From: Bacteroidales bacterium
GTDB taxonomy: Bacteria > Bacteroidota > Bacteroidia > Bacteroidales > UBA7960
Direction: 5' to 3'
Length of the DNA stretch: 10,527 nt
Assembly (NCBI GenBank): GCA_003557965.1
Contig: PWND01000255.1
Coordinates: forward strand, 1 to 10,527
The notes under the pieces are model-generated. The model saw only the letters and a list, made by a program, of their open reading frames with translations, did no database searches and was not told the origin of the DNA. The position numbers and the translations under genes were made by a program. Positions 1 through 7,879 of the stretch are shown here, in pieces. Positions within the stretch are counted from its first letter, which is position 1. Each line of letters opens with the position of its first letter.

Positions 1-422
1 CAAGGTTATATAGAAAGCTGATAAAGGATAACTCAATATTCTCAAAAATTGATGCTTTTATTTCAGGTAGTATAGAACCGGGGCTGCTGATAATTAACGG
101 GAGGATGTTAAAAAATGAAGGAATAGAATCTGCCGAGAAAGAAATTTTTCAAATATTAAATCAGATAAAGTTAAATGATGTAAAAGAGGATGAGCTGCAA
201 AAGGTAAAAAACAAAATAGAAGTTGCTAATGCTTATGCTGATATCAACGTGCTTTCAAAAGCAATGAACTTAGCTTATTTTGAATACCTTGGTGATGCAA
301 ACTTAATTAACCTGCAAAATGAGCAGTACTTTTCTGTGTCAACAGATGATATCAGTAGAATTGCTAATGATACATTCACACTTAATAATACTTCTGTAAT
401 TCATTATTGTGCTAAAAAATAA
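1..422 (+). CDS. M16 family peptidase, C-terminal part (5' end outside window)
   Basis: The reading frame is open from base 3 to the TAA at 420-422, so the gene began before the window; the ATG at 105 is internal. The visible 139 codons match the last part of an M16 (pitrilysin/insulinase-like) C-terminal domain. They begin at RLYRKL, equivalent to the SRLFxxIR segment of the family, followed by beta strands (ISGSIEPGLLIING) and the helical region around DELQKVKN, where the family tail usually has ELxxxK. The Tyr that normally follows the Arg by 13 residues is replaced by Ser (SIFS). The zinc-binding N-terminal half is not visible, so activity cannot be read directly. By analogy with paired M16B proteins, this is probably the zinc-carrying partner of the next gene, 34 bp downstream. 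It likely acts in the periplasm or at the envelope. Family assignment is fairly secure; the catalytic role is inferred. Confidence 0.8.
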   Translation, partial: RLYRKLIKDNSIFSKIDAFISGSIEPGLLIINGRMLKNEGIESAEKEIFQILNQIKLNDVKEDELQKVKNKIEVANAYADINVLSKAMNLAYFEYLGDANLINLQNEQYFSVSTDDISRIANDTFTLNNTSVIHYCAKK

Positions 423-456
423 TTTTGAAAAACTAACATATTCATAAAACCACTTT

Positions 457-1743
457 ATGTTGTATAAAAAACAAATACATGGCATTTCAGAAGATGATAA
501 TATTGTTGATATTAAGCATGATAGCTTTAATTTATCAAATGGGTTAGATGTTTATCATATAAACAAACCAAACCAGGATCTTGTAAAAATAGAGTTTTTG
601 TTTTATGCAGGCAGCTTTTTTCAGCCAAAAAAACTCATATCAGCATTAACCACAAGCATGCTTAGAGAAGGTACACGTAACAAAACTTCTGCTGAAATTG
701 CTCAAATAATGGATTATTATGGAACTCATATAAACTTTGAGCCCCAAAAGGACTTTATTTCAATCAGCTTGTTTGTACTCGAAAAATTTATTGAGCCTGT
801 TTGCATACTACTTGAAGAAATCTTAAAAGAAGCTGTATTTCCGGAAGATGAACTTGAGAAATTATTGGAAAACTTAAAAAAGCAGCATATTGTCAATATG
901 GAAAAAGTGATAAATATAGCAAGAATGAATTTTAGCAGCCTGATATTTGGTGAGGATCACCCTTATGGCAGGTTGTTGAAATTAAGCGACTTTGAAAATG
1001 TTGGTAAAAATGATTTATGTGACTTTCATAAAAAATATATTAATGCAAGCAATTCTTTTTGCATAATTGCAGGTGGCTCTTCCGGGAAAATTATCCCTGT
1101 TATTGAAAAATGTTTTGGGCAAAATGACTGGACAGGAAGTAGCCTGAAAAACTATCAATATGAAAATGTAAAACTGCCAAAACCTGAAAAAAAGTTTATT
1201 CATAAACCCAAAGTTGTTCAATCTGCAATAAGAATAGGGAAAGTCTGCCCGGGTATTAATCATCCGGATTATAATTTACTTATTATCGCTAATTTTGTTT
1301 TGGGTGGCTTTTTTGGCTCCCGCCTTATGAAGAAAATAAGGCAAGAAAAAGGATATACTTATGGAATAAACAGTTCTGTTGTTTCGTTAATTAATAGTGC
1401 TTATTTTTTTATTTCTACACAAGTAGGTGTTGATGTTTGCAAACCCGCTTTAAATGAAATATATAAAGAAATAGAATTGTTGAGAAAAGAAACAATATCC
1501 AAGGAAGAGCTTGATATGGTAAAAAATTATCTTTACGGAACGCTTTTACGTTCATTCGATGGAGTGTTTGCCCAGGCTGACAGGCTTAAAGAATTAGTAG
1601 CCTTTAAACTCAACAACTCTTATTTTGTAAATTTAAAAAATACTCTTAAAGAAATAAACGGAGATGATATTTCTGAAATGTTAAATATGTATTTAAACGA
1701 AAATAGCATGTCAGAGCTTGTTGTAGGCGAAAAGGCTTTATGA
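457..1743 (+). CDS. M16 family peptidase-like protein, non-zinc (Arg/Tyr) subunit
   Basis: A 428-aa protein of typical M16B single-subunit length, with N-terminal and C-terminal M16 domains (about residues 20-210 and 225-420). Where active members carry HxxEH before MLxxGT, this protein has Ala63, Thr66 and Ser67, with MLREGT following, so all three signature residues are gone and it should not bind catalytic zinc. The C-terminal segment GSRLMKKIRQEKGYTYG (287-303) keeps the Arg (289) and Tyr (302) that form the substrate-positioning Arg/Tyr pair in M16B heterodimers. It therefore looks like the non-zinc partner of the gene ending 34 bp upstream. No clear signal peptide is seen at the chosen ATG, so its location is uncertain. 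The stop codon overlaps the start of the next gene (ATGA), which suggests translational coupling. Family assignment is firm; heterodimer formation is inferred. Confidence 0.9.
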   Translation: MLYKKQIHGISEDDNIVDIKHDSFNLSNGLDVYHINKPNQDLVKIEFLFYAGSFFQPKKLISALTTSMLREGTRNKTSAEIAQIMDYYGTHINFEPQKDFISISLFVLEKFIEPVCILLEEILKEAVFPEDELEKLLENLKKQHIVNMEKVINIARMNFSSLIFGEDHPYGRLLKLSDFENVGKNDLCDFHKKYINASNSFCIIAGGSSGKIIPVIEKCFGQNDWTGSSLKNYQYENVKLPKPEKKFIHKPKVVQSAIRIGKVCPGINHPDYNLLIIANFVLGGFFGSRLMKKIRQEKGYTYGINSSVVSLINSAYFFISTQVGVDVCKPALNEIYKEIELLRKETISKEELDMVKNYLYGTLLRSFDGVFAQADRLKELVAFKLNNSYFVNLKNTLKEINGDDISEMLNMYLNENSMSELVVGEKAL

Positions 1744-3299
1744 TAATTTATGCTAAAAATATAAAATATAGAAACAGTCAATTTTTTGCTATGCTGTTTT
1801 TTATGCTGCTTTTATGCTTTATGACAAGTATGAGTGTTAAAGGATATGCTTCCTCTTTATCAATAGACTCGGTTAGTGTTAATCATGAAAATGGCTCTGT
1901 GATAATTGCATGGACATTAGATACTGATGAATCTAATGGAACAATCGAAGTGCACCGCAGGCTTATCTCAGGAGGATATGGCAGGATTGCTACTTTGCCG
2001 ATTAATGCAACAAACTTTTCTGATAATGGGGCTAATGCTAATTTAATGTCTTATTCGTATTATATAGTTGCATTGGATGAAAACGAAAGCACGCTTGCTG
2101 TTAGTAATACTCACCAAACTTCATTCATGGAAAGCCCCGTTGTTGATGTTTGTGACAAGCAAATATTCATTGAGTGGGAAATGTATGATGTTACTACTTC
2201 TTATGGAGAGCCGGTTCAATTACCAATTCCTTTTGACCAGGCTAAGATATGGATTAATACCGATGCCAACAACTGGCAAATGATTGACATAGTTGATACA
2301 CAGGTTAATAACTATCAGATTGATGTTTTTGAATCAGGGAATTATTGCTTCTACGTTCAATATCTGGATTCAAATACCGGTATTACTTCATCCTCAAATA
2401 TTAATTGTACAGATGCAGAAATACTTGAAGAACCTGAATTTGCTTATATCAAAAATGTAGATGTATTGGATGCCGATAGGATAAATATTAAGTTTTTTGC
2501 AGATGATAACGTTGTTAATCCGGGTTATGTGTTGTGGCGTTCTTCAAGTACAACTAATGACTATATAGCTGTTGATACCGTTTTTTCTGAAAGCGAACTG
2601 CTTACTTTTTCTGACCACGGTGATGTTAATACAGTTAATAATAGCTACTTGTATAAAGTAGAAGTATTGGATAGTTGCCTGATTTCTAATTTATATAGCA
2701 ATGTAGCTAACTCAATATTGCTAAAATCTAATATTTCTGGAAAGTTGGAAAATGAAATTGAGTGGACACATTATTCGGGATGGGAATATGGCGTTGAGAA
2801 GTATGTAATTTATAGAAAAGCACCACAGGAAACGGATTTTTCTATTATTGGAGAAGTATCCGGAAATATTAACTATTTCAGAGACTATCTGTCGCTGGAT
2901 GAAATATCTGGTGAGACTTCTAAAGTGCATTATTATGTGGTTGCTGTGGAAAGTGATGCCAACTATTTTGGCTTTAAAAGTGAAAGCATTTCAAATACTA
3001 CATTTGTTTTGAGAGAACCAGAAGTATTTATTCCTAACGCATTTAAGCCAAAAAGCTTAATTGAAAAAAACAGGTACTTTAAGCCGGAGTTTGGGTTTTT
3101 CAAACCTCAAAACTATGAATTAATTATTCTTAACAGGTGGGGAAGTGTTATTTTTAATACAAATGATTATAATTCTGCCTGGGATGGTAAGATAAACAAT
3201 AATATCGCTGAGGCAGGAACCTATTTATATATAATTAGATGGGAAAATGCAAATGGTGAAGCATTTGAACGAAAAGGCGTTGTTAATTTAATAAAATAG
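1740..3299 (+). CDS. Secreted FnIII-like protein with T9SS type B (gliding-motility-type) C-terminal sorting domain
   Basis: A 519-aa exported protein. The hydrophobic stretch at about residues 15-36 (LFFMLLLCFM) is a Sec signal peptide, probably cleaved near GYAS. Residues 40-425 look like four beta-rich, fibronectin-III-like modules of about 90-100 aa; recurring cues are an SxYxYYIVALD-type strand and a YVLWRSS or YVIYRKA strand. Residues 428-519 match the type B T9SS sorting domain: VFIPNAFKP at its start, then YELIILNRWGSVIF, AWDGK, GTYLYIIRW, and a terminal ERKGVVNLIK. In this family the domain directs passage through the T9SS outer-membrane translocon and attachment or release at the cell surface. 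No catalytic domain is recognisable, so an adhesive or structural role is more likely than an enzymatic one, but this is inference. The first ATG overlaps the preceding stop; internal Met codons at 18 and beyond are alternative starts that would shorten the signal peptide. Confidence 0.85.
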   Translation: MIIYAKNIKYRNSQFFAMLFFMLLLCFMTSMSVKGYASSLSIDSVSVNHENGSVIIAWTLDTDESNGTIEVHRRLISGGYGRIATLPINATNFSDNGANANLMSYSYYIVALDENESTLAVSNTHQTSFMESPVVDVCDKQIFIEWEMYDVTTSYGEPVQLPIPFDQAKIWINTDANNWQMIDIVDTQVNNYQIDVFESGNYCFYVQYLDSNTGITSSSNINCTDAEILEEPEFAYIKNVDVLDADRINIKFFADDNVVNPGYVLWRSSSTTNDYIAVDTVFSESELLTFSDHGDVNTVNNSYLYKVEVLDSCLISNLYSNVANSILLKSNISGKLENEIEWTHYSGWEYGVEKYVIYRKAPQETDFSIIGEVSGNINYFRDYLSLDEISGETSKVHYYVVAVESDANYFGFKSESISNTTFVLREPEVFIPNAFKPKSLIEKNRYFKPEFGFFKPQNYELIILNRWGSVIFNTNDYNSAWDGKINNNIAEAGTYLYIIRWENANGEAFERKGVVNLIK

Positions 3300-3324
3300 T
3301 GCTATGCAATTATATTTATTATCG

Positions 3325-3353
3325 CTGACTATGAGTAATTTTTCATAATTTTG
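3325..3353 (+). promoter_or_regulatory. Bacteroidota-type promoter for guaB
   Basis: TAATTTTG at 3346-3353 is an exact match to the Bacteroidota -7 element TAnnTTTG. A weak -33 element (CTG, 3325-3327, against TTG) lies 18 nt upstream. Transcription would begin around 3358-3362, leaving a leader of under 20 nt before the guaB ATG. It probably also drives the downstream PPIase genes. The -33 half is poor, so the call rests on the -7 element and its position. Confidence 0.6.
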
Positions 3354-3376
3354 CACTTAATTTTAAACCATGCAAT

Positions 3377-4846
3377 ATGCAAAAAGATTCAAATAAAGTT
3401 GTTGGAGAAGGATTTACCTATGATGATGTTCTTCTTATTCCTGCATACTCTGAAGTTATGCCCAGGGATGTTGATACAAGCACTTTCTTTTCCCGGAATA
3501 TAAAAATAAATATCCCCGTTGTTTCAGCAGCAATGGATACAGTTACTGAATCAAGAATGGCGATATCAATGGCCCAGGAAGGAGGGATAGGAGTCCTGCA
3601 CAAGAATATGAGCATTGAAGAACAAGCTATTAAAGTGCTTAAAGTAAAGCGCTCAGAAAATGGTATGATTATAGACCCCATAACTCTGCATGAAGATGCT
3701 TTAATAAAAGATGCATTGAGTATTATGGAGGAATATAAAATTGGAGGTATTCCAGTAGTAAATGACGATAATAAATTGATGGGAATTGTTACTAACAGGG
3801 ATTTAAGGTTTGAAAAAGAACTGGAAAAACCTATCGCTGATGTAATGACACGTGAAAAGCTTATTACAACCTCTGAATTTGTTGACTTCGAAGTTGCTGA
3901 AGAAATTTTACAGGCTCATAAAATAGAAAAATTACCTGTAGTTGATAAAGAGTACAAGTTGATAGGGCTCATTACTTATAAAGATATTATTAAGATTAAA
4001 GAAAGGCCGAATGCATGCAAAGATGAGAGAGGGCGCTTAAGAGTTGCTGCAGCAGTTGGTGTTACTCCCGATACATTAGAAAGAGTTTATGAGTTGGTTC
4101 GCTCAGGCGTTGATGCAGTTGTTGTTGATACCGCTCACGGGCACTCAAAGGCTGTAATTGATATGGTAGCAAAAATAAAAAAAGAATATCCCCAACTTGA
4201 TGTTGTGGGTGGAAATGTTGCTACACCTGAAGCAGCTCTGCATCTCGTTAAAGCAGGTGCAGATGGTATTAAGGTAGGTATTGGGCCGGGGTCTATATGT
4301 ACTACCAGGATAGTTACAGGTGTGGGTGTGCCACAGTTTTCGGCTGTACTTAAAGTAGCTGAAGCACTTAAAAATTATAATATACCTATAATTGCTGATG
4401 GCGGGATAAGGCATACCGGTGATATTGTTAAAGCAATAGCCGGAGGTGCATATTCTATTATGGCAGGCTCTTTTTTCGCTGGTGTTGAGGAATCACCCGG
4501 TGAAACTATTATATATGAAGGAAGAAAATATAAAACATACAGAGGAATGGGCTCAATTGAAGCCATGGCACAAGGGTCCAAAGACAGATACTTTCAGGAT
4601 GTTGAAGATGATATTAAAAAATTAGTCCCCGAAGGTATTGTCGGTAGAGTACCATATAAAGGAACTCTTTCTGAAGTTATCCACCAAATGGTAGGTGGGC
4701 TCAGGGCTGGTATGGGATACTGCGGTGCTGAAAATATTGAAGCATTGCAAAAAGCTCAGTTTTTAAGAATTACCAATTCCGGAATAAAAGAAAGCCATGT
4801 TCATGACGTTACTATTACACATGAAGCACCTAATTATTCAAGATAA
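3377..4846 (+). CDS. guaB: Inosine-5'-monophosphate dehydrogenase
   Basis: Oxidises IMP to XMP with NAD+, the committed step of guanine nucleotide synthesis, in the cytoplasm. The 489-aa length is normal for bacterial IMPDH. The N-terminal part of the TIM barrel (FTYDDVLL at 13-20) is followed by a tandem CBS pair (about 97-150 and 154-205; ITLHEDALIKDAL, IPVVNDDNKLMGIVT, LPVVDKEYKLIGLIT) and then the rest of the barrel. The catalytic loop GIGPGSICTTR contains nucleophile Cys308 and the monovalent-cation site. DGGIRHTGD (Asp341) binds the IMP phosphate and ribose. YRGMGSIEAM and the flap EGIVGRVPYKG (Arg424, Tyr427) complete the active site. The C-terminus ESHVHDVTITHEAPNY is highly conserved. 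A second ATG at 3370 is out of frame, so the start at 3377 is preferred. The PPIase gene begins 16 bp after the stop, suggesting co-transcription, although no functional link is obvious. Confidence 0.98.
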   Translation: MQKDSNKVVGEGFTYDDVLLIPAYSEVMPRDVDTSTFFSRNIKINIPVVSAAMDTVTESRMAISMAQEGGIGVLHKNMSIEEQAIKVLKVKRSENGMIIDPITLHEDALIKDALSIMEEYKIGGIPVVNDDNKLMGIVTNRDLRFEKELEKPIADVMTREKLITTSEFVDFEVAEEILQAHKIEKLPVVDKEYKLIGLITYKDIIKIKERPNACKDERGRLRVAAAVGVTPDTLERVYELVRSGVDAVVVDTAHGHSKAVIDMVAKIKKEYPQLDVVGGNVATPEAALHLVKAGADGIKVGIGPGSICTTRIVTGVGVPQFSAVLKVAEALKNYNIPIIADGGIRHTGDIVKAIAGGAYSIMAGSFFAGVEESPGETIIYEGRKYKTYRGMGSIEAMAQGSKDRYFQDVEDDIKKLVPEGIVGRVPYKGTLSEVIHQMVGGLRAGMGYCGAENIEALQKAQFLRITNSGIKESHVHDVTITHEAPNYSR

Positions 4847-4862
4847 TTATTGTATAACTTAA

Positions 4863-6875
4863 ATGTCGTATAAAATCTCAGGCAAAATGATAACTAAAAC
4901 TTTTTTTCTTATAGCATTAATACAATTCTTTTTTGTTAATTGTTATGCGAATACTAACAACTCCGATTATCTTATTAAGATTAATGATAAAAAGATTACC
5001 AAAGATGAATTCATTAGAGTTTATGAAAAAAACAATATTGATGTCCAAACCGGCCAGAAAAGTGTTGAAGATTACATGGAGTTGTATATTAACTTCAAAC
5101 TCAAGGTTGTTGAAGCTTTAAACCTTGGGCTTGATACTACTGTTGCTTTTAAGCAGGAGCTTGAAAAATACAGGCAGCAACTTGCAGAACCATATCTTAA
5201 TGACAAAAAAGTTACTGAAAAACTTATTAAGGAAGCTTACGAAAGAATGAAATATGAGCTCAGGGCTTCTCATATTTTGATCCAGGTCCCGGAATATGCT
5301 TTGCCTGAAGACACGCTGAAAGCATTCAATAAAATTAAAAAAATCAGGGAAAAGGCTATAGCAGGTGAACCCTTCGAAGACTTAGCCGTGCAATACTCCG
5401 ATGATCCTTCAGCAAAGGGAACTCCTGCATCTCCTGGAAATAAAGGCGACGTGAGATATTTCTCTGCTTTCAATATGGCTTATCCTTTCGAAACTATGGC
5501 TTATAATACTCCAGTAGGTGAAATATCTGATATTGTAAGAACATCATTCGGATATCATATAATTAAAGTCGTTGACAGAATACCTGCAATGGGGCAGATA
5601 AATGCAGCTCATATTATGATAGCTTCCACTCAAAACGACGATGAGAATGAAGCTAAAAATGCTGAACTGAAAATTAATGAAATACATCAAAAGCTGATTG
5701 AAGGAGAAGATTTTAGCAAATTGGCAGAACAGTTTTCTGATGATAAAGGCTCTGCTGCCAGGGGTGGAAGTATACCACCTTTTACTGCTAACAGGATGAT
5801 TCCTGAAATTGTAAAAGAACTGGCAAATCTTGATGAAAGCGGCCAATTTACAAAACCAATTAAAACTAACTTTGGATGGCATATTTTTAAATTGCACGAT
5901 AAATCAGGAATTAGAGAATTTGAAGATATGTATCCTGAAATAAAAGCAAGGGTAGCCCGCGATATAAGGTCACAGATAGGCCAAGGTGTGGTTATTGAAA
6001 GGCTGAAAGATGAATATGACTTTAAACAATATTCGGAAAACCTCAAGCCTTTTTATGAAGTTGTTGATGAATCAATATTTCAGGCTAATTGGGATATAAA
6101 GAATGCAGAAGAACTGGATAAAGTATTATTTTCTTTTGCTGGAAATGATTATACTCAAAAAAACTTTGCCGAATATTTATATAATAACCAGGTTGCCAGA
6201 AATCCTGAAAGCATTCATGCTTTTATTAAAGGCAGGTATACAGCTTTTGTGAATAAATCAATAATTGATTATGAAAATTCTGTTTTGAAAGAGAAATATC
6301 CGGAATTTAAACACATTTATAATGAATACCATGATGGAATATTACTTTTCGAAATAACAGATAAAAAAGTATGGTCTAAAGCTATGAATGATACCACAGG
6401 CTTGGAAAAGTTTTATAATAATAATATTGAAAACTATAAGTGGGATAATAGAATAAATGCAGTTATTTTTCAATTTAATGATGAAGATATTTCCAGTTCT
6501 CTTAGAAGAGATATCAGAAGAGCTGCCAGAAGAGGGGGCGACTATGATGCTATCCTTGAAAAGTATAATGCTAAATCACTTTTAAATATTACTGCATCAA
6601 AAGCTTTGTATGAAAAACATGACCACCCTGTTTTAAAAGAAATAGAATGGGAAGAAGGAGTTAGCCCTGTTATAGAATTTGATGGTTCATACTTTATTAT
6701 TAATATAATAGAGGTACTTGAACCGGAATATAAACGGCTTGAACAAATCAGGGGGCTTGTTATTGCTGACTATCAATCATACCTGGAAAAAGTGTGGGTT
6801 GAATACTTGAAAGATAAATATAATGTTGTTATTAATGATAAAGCTTTGGTTGAAGTGCTTGAAAGGTATAAGTAG
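4863..6875 (+). CDS. Periplasmic peptidylprolyl isomerase with two parvulin domains (PpiC/SurA type)
   Basis: A 670-aa exported folding factor predicted to catalyse prolyl cis-trans isomerisation on envelope proteins in transit. The hydrophobic N-terminus (about residues 9-28) is a Sec signal peptide, likely cleaved after CYA; the Cys lacks a good lipobox. Met9 (ATG at 4887) is an equally good start and gives a more standard signal peptide. Residues 35-130 form a SurA-N-like helical region beginning with the INDKKITKDEFIRVYEKNN motif. Parvulin 1 has SHILI (His137), YSDDP (Asp181) and FGYHIIKV (His232). Parvulin 2 has AHIMI (His250), FSDD (Asp294), RGGS and FGWHIFKL (His340). Both keep the two core histidines and an acidic residue at the Cys113 position of human Pin1. 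Residues 355-670 are a long, charged, mostly helical region that I do not recognise. It sits between guaB and two further SurA-like genes. Confidence 0.92.
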   Translation: MSYKISGKMITKTFFLIALIQFFFVNCYANTNNSDYLIKINDKKITKDEFIRVYEKNNIDVQTGQKSVEDYMELYINFKLKVVEALNLGLDTTVAFKQELEKYRQQLAEPYLNDKKVTEKLIKEAYERMKYELRASHILIQVPEYALPEDTLKAFNKIKKIREKAIAGEPFEDLAVQYSDDPSAKGTPASPGNKGDVRYFSAFNMAYPFETMAYNTPVGEISDIVRTSFGYHIIKVVDRIPAMGQINAAHIMIASTQNDDENEAKNAELKINEIHQKLIEGEDFSKLAEQFSDDKGSAARGGSIPPFTANRMIPEIVKELANLDESGQFTKPIKTNFGWHIFKLHDKSGIREFEDMYPEIKARVARDIRSQIGQGVVIERLKDEYDFKQYSENLKPFYEVVDESIFQANWDIKNAEELDKVLFSFAGNDYTQKNFAEYLYNNQVARNPESIHAFIKGRYTAFVNKSIIDYENSVLKEKYPEFKHIYNEYHDGILLFEITDKKVWSKAMNDTTGLEKFYNNNIENYKWDNRINAVIFQFNDEDISSSLRRDIRRAARRGGDYDAILEKYNAKSLLNITASKALYEKHDHPVLKEIEWEEGVSPVIEFDGSYFIINIIEVLEPEYKRLEQIRGLVIADYQSYLEKVWVEYLKDKYNVVINDKALVEVLERYK

Positions 6876-6978
6876 CTTCTTAATTATTGAATATTATAAA
6901 CCTGAAAGTATTAAATGAAGTCAGAAGAAAAGTTATTCGTGACGTTCTGCCTGCTCACTAAAAATAAATAATAAACAG

Positions 6979-7833
6979 ATGAAGTATAAAATAGCGATTT
7001 TTTTAATATTTGGCATTTGTCTTGGTAGCTGTAATTTTTTTGGAGATAAAGAAACTGAGGATGAAGTTATTGCAAGGGCATTTAATGAATATTTGTATAA
7101 GCATGAAATAGATAACATACTTGAACCAGGCACATCTTATGAGGATAGCGCTATTATTGTGAAAAGATATTTAGATACATGGGTTCGACAACAAGTATTG
7201 CTAAATGCTGCTAGGAATTACCTTACCGAAGAACAAATGAACTTTGATAAAAAGATTGAAGACTATCTAAACTCTTTAGTGATTTTTACCTTTGAAAAAG
7301 AGTATATCAATAATAACCTTGATACTGTTGTAAGCCTCGATGAGATTGCAGATTATTATGAGCAATACAAAGACGACTTCAAGCTGAAAGACAATATTGT
7401 GCAGGCATCATACATAAAATTATCTAAAGATGCTCCTGACCAAAATACTACAAGAAACCTTATTAGGTCTGATGACCCGGAAGACCTGATGCAACTTGAA
7501 GAGTATTGTGTGCAAAATGCTGCTGCTTATTTTATTGACAATGAATCATGGTTGATTTTTAACCAACTCCTCAGAAATATACCTTTAGAGGTATCTAACC
7601 AGGAGCAATTTTTAAGAAATAATAAGCTGGTGGAAATAACAGATGATTTCTACCGTTACTTTATCTATATTAATGATTATAAACTTAAGGAAAGCATTTC
7701 GCCACTTTCTTTTGAAAAAGACAACATTCGTAATATTATTATTAACAAAAGAAAGCATGACTTGATTAGTAGATATAGAAATGAATTATATCGGTCGGCT
7801 GTTAAGAATAATAGTTTTGAAGTTTATAATTAA
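6979..7833 (+). CDS. SurA/PpiC-like lipoprotein lacking a recognisable complete PPIase domain
   Basis: A 284-aa predicted lipoprotein. The signal peptide ends in the lipobox LGSC with Cys18 as the lipidated residue. The following NFFGDKE is not an obvious surface-export signal, so periplasmic-side anchoring is more likely. Residues 30-120 are helical and resemble the N-terminal region of SurA/PpiC proteins. The segment DYYEQYKDDFKLKDNIVQASYIKL (125-148) resembles the junction into a parvulin domain, but Tyr145 stands where the first active-site His (xxHIL) would be. No RGG or GxHII motif follows, so PPIase activity is unlikely. The C-terminal third (YRYFIYINDYKLKESISPLSFEKDNIRNIIINKRK) resembles the terminal helical part of SurA-like proteins. 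Lying between two parvulin genes, it may be a non-catalytic chaperone or an OM-tethered partner. The lipoprotein call is strong; the SurA-like fold is moderately supported and the role is inferred. Confidence 0.75.
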   Translation: MKYKIAIFLIFGICLGSCNFFGDKETEDEVIARAFNEYLYKHEIDNILEPGTSYEDSAIIVKRYLDTWVRQQVLLNAARNYLTEEQMNFDKKIEDYLNSLVIFTFEKEYINNNLDTVVSLDEIADYYEQYKDDFKLKDNIVQASYIKLSKDAPDQNTTRNLIRSDDPEDLMQLEEYCVQNAAAYFIDNESWLIFNQLLRNIPLEVSNQEQFLRNNKLVEITDDFYRYFIYINDYKLKESISPLSFEKDNIRNIIINKRKHDLISRYRNELYRSAVKNNSFEVYN

Positions 7834-7879
7834 TTTTTAAATCACTGGTTTTTAATAATAAAATAGAAAAAACTTTGAA

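Noticed and set aside
105..422. A stand-alone 105-aa gene starting at the ATG at 105
   Set aside because: The same frame is open back to the window edge and the upstream residues continue the M16 C-terminal domain, so the ATG is internal.
3290..3325. AATAAA...TTTATT inverted repeat after the T9SS-cargo gene as a terminator
   Set aside because: The stem is six A/T pairs with no T-run afterwards, so it is not distinguishable from background composition.
5544..6046. Two overlapping minus-strand ORFs of 117 and 119 codons inside the two-parvulin gene
   Set aside because: They lie opposite a well-supported coding frame with conserved parvulin motifs, and their translations show no coherent domain; they are antisense shadows.
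6922..6949. CAGAA...TTCTG inverted repeat in the gap before the lipoprotein gene
   Set aside because: Only five base pairs with a long loop and no T-run; not convincing as a terminator or operator.
6915..6971. An 18-codon ORF (MKSEEKLFVTFCLLTKNK) just upstream of the lipoprotein gene
   Set aside because: It is short, has no ribosome site, and could arise by chance in a 103-bp gap; no similarity to a known leader peptide is evident.
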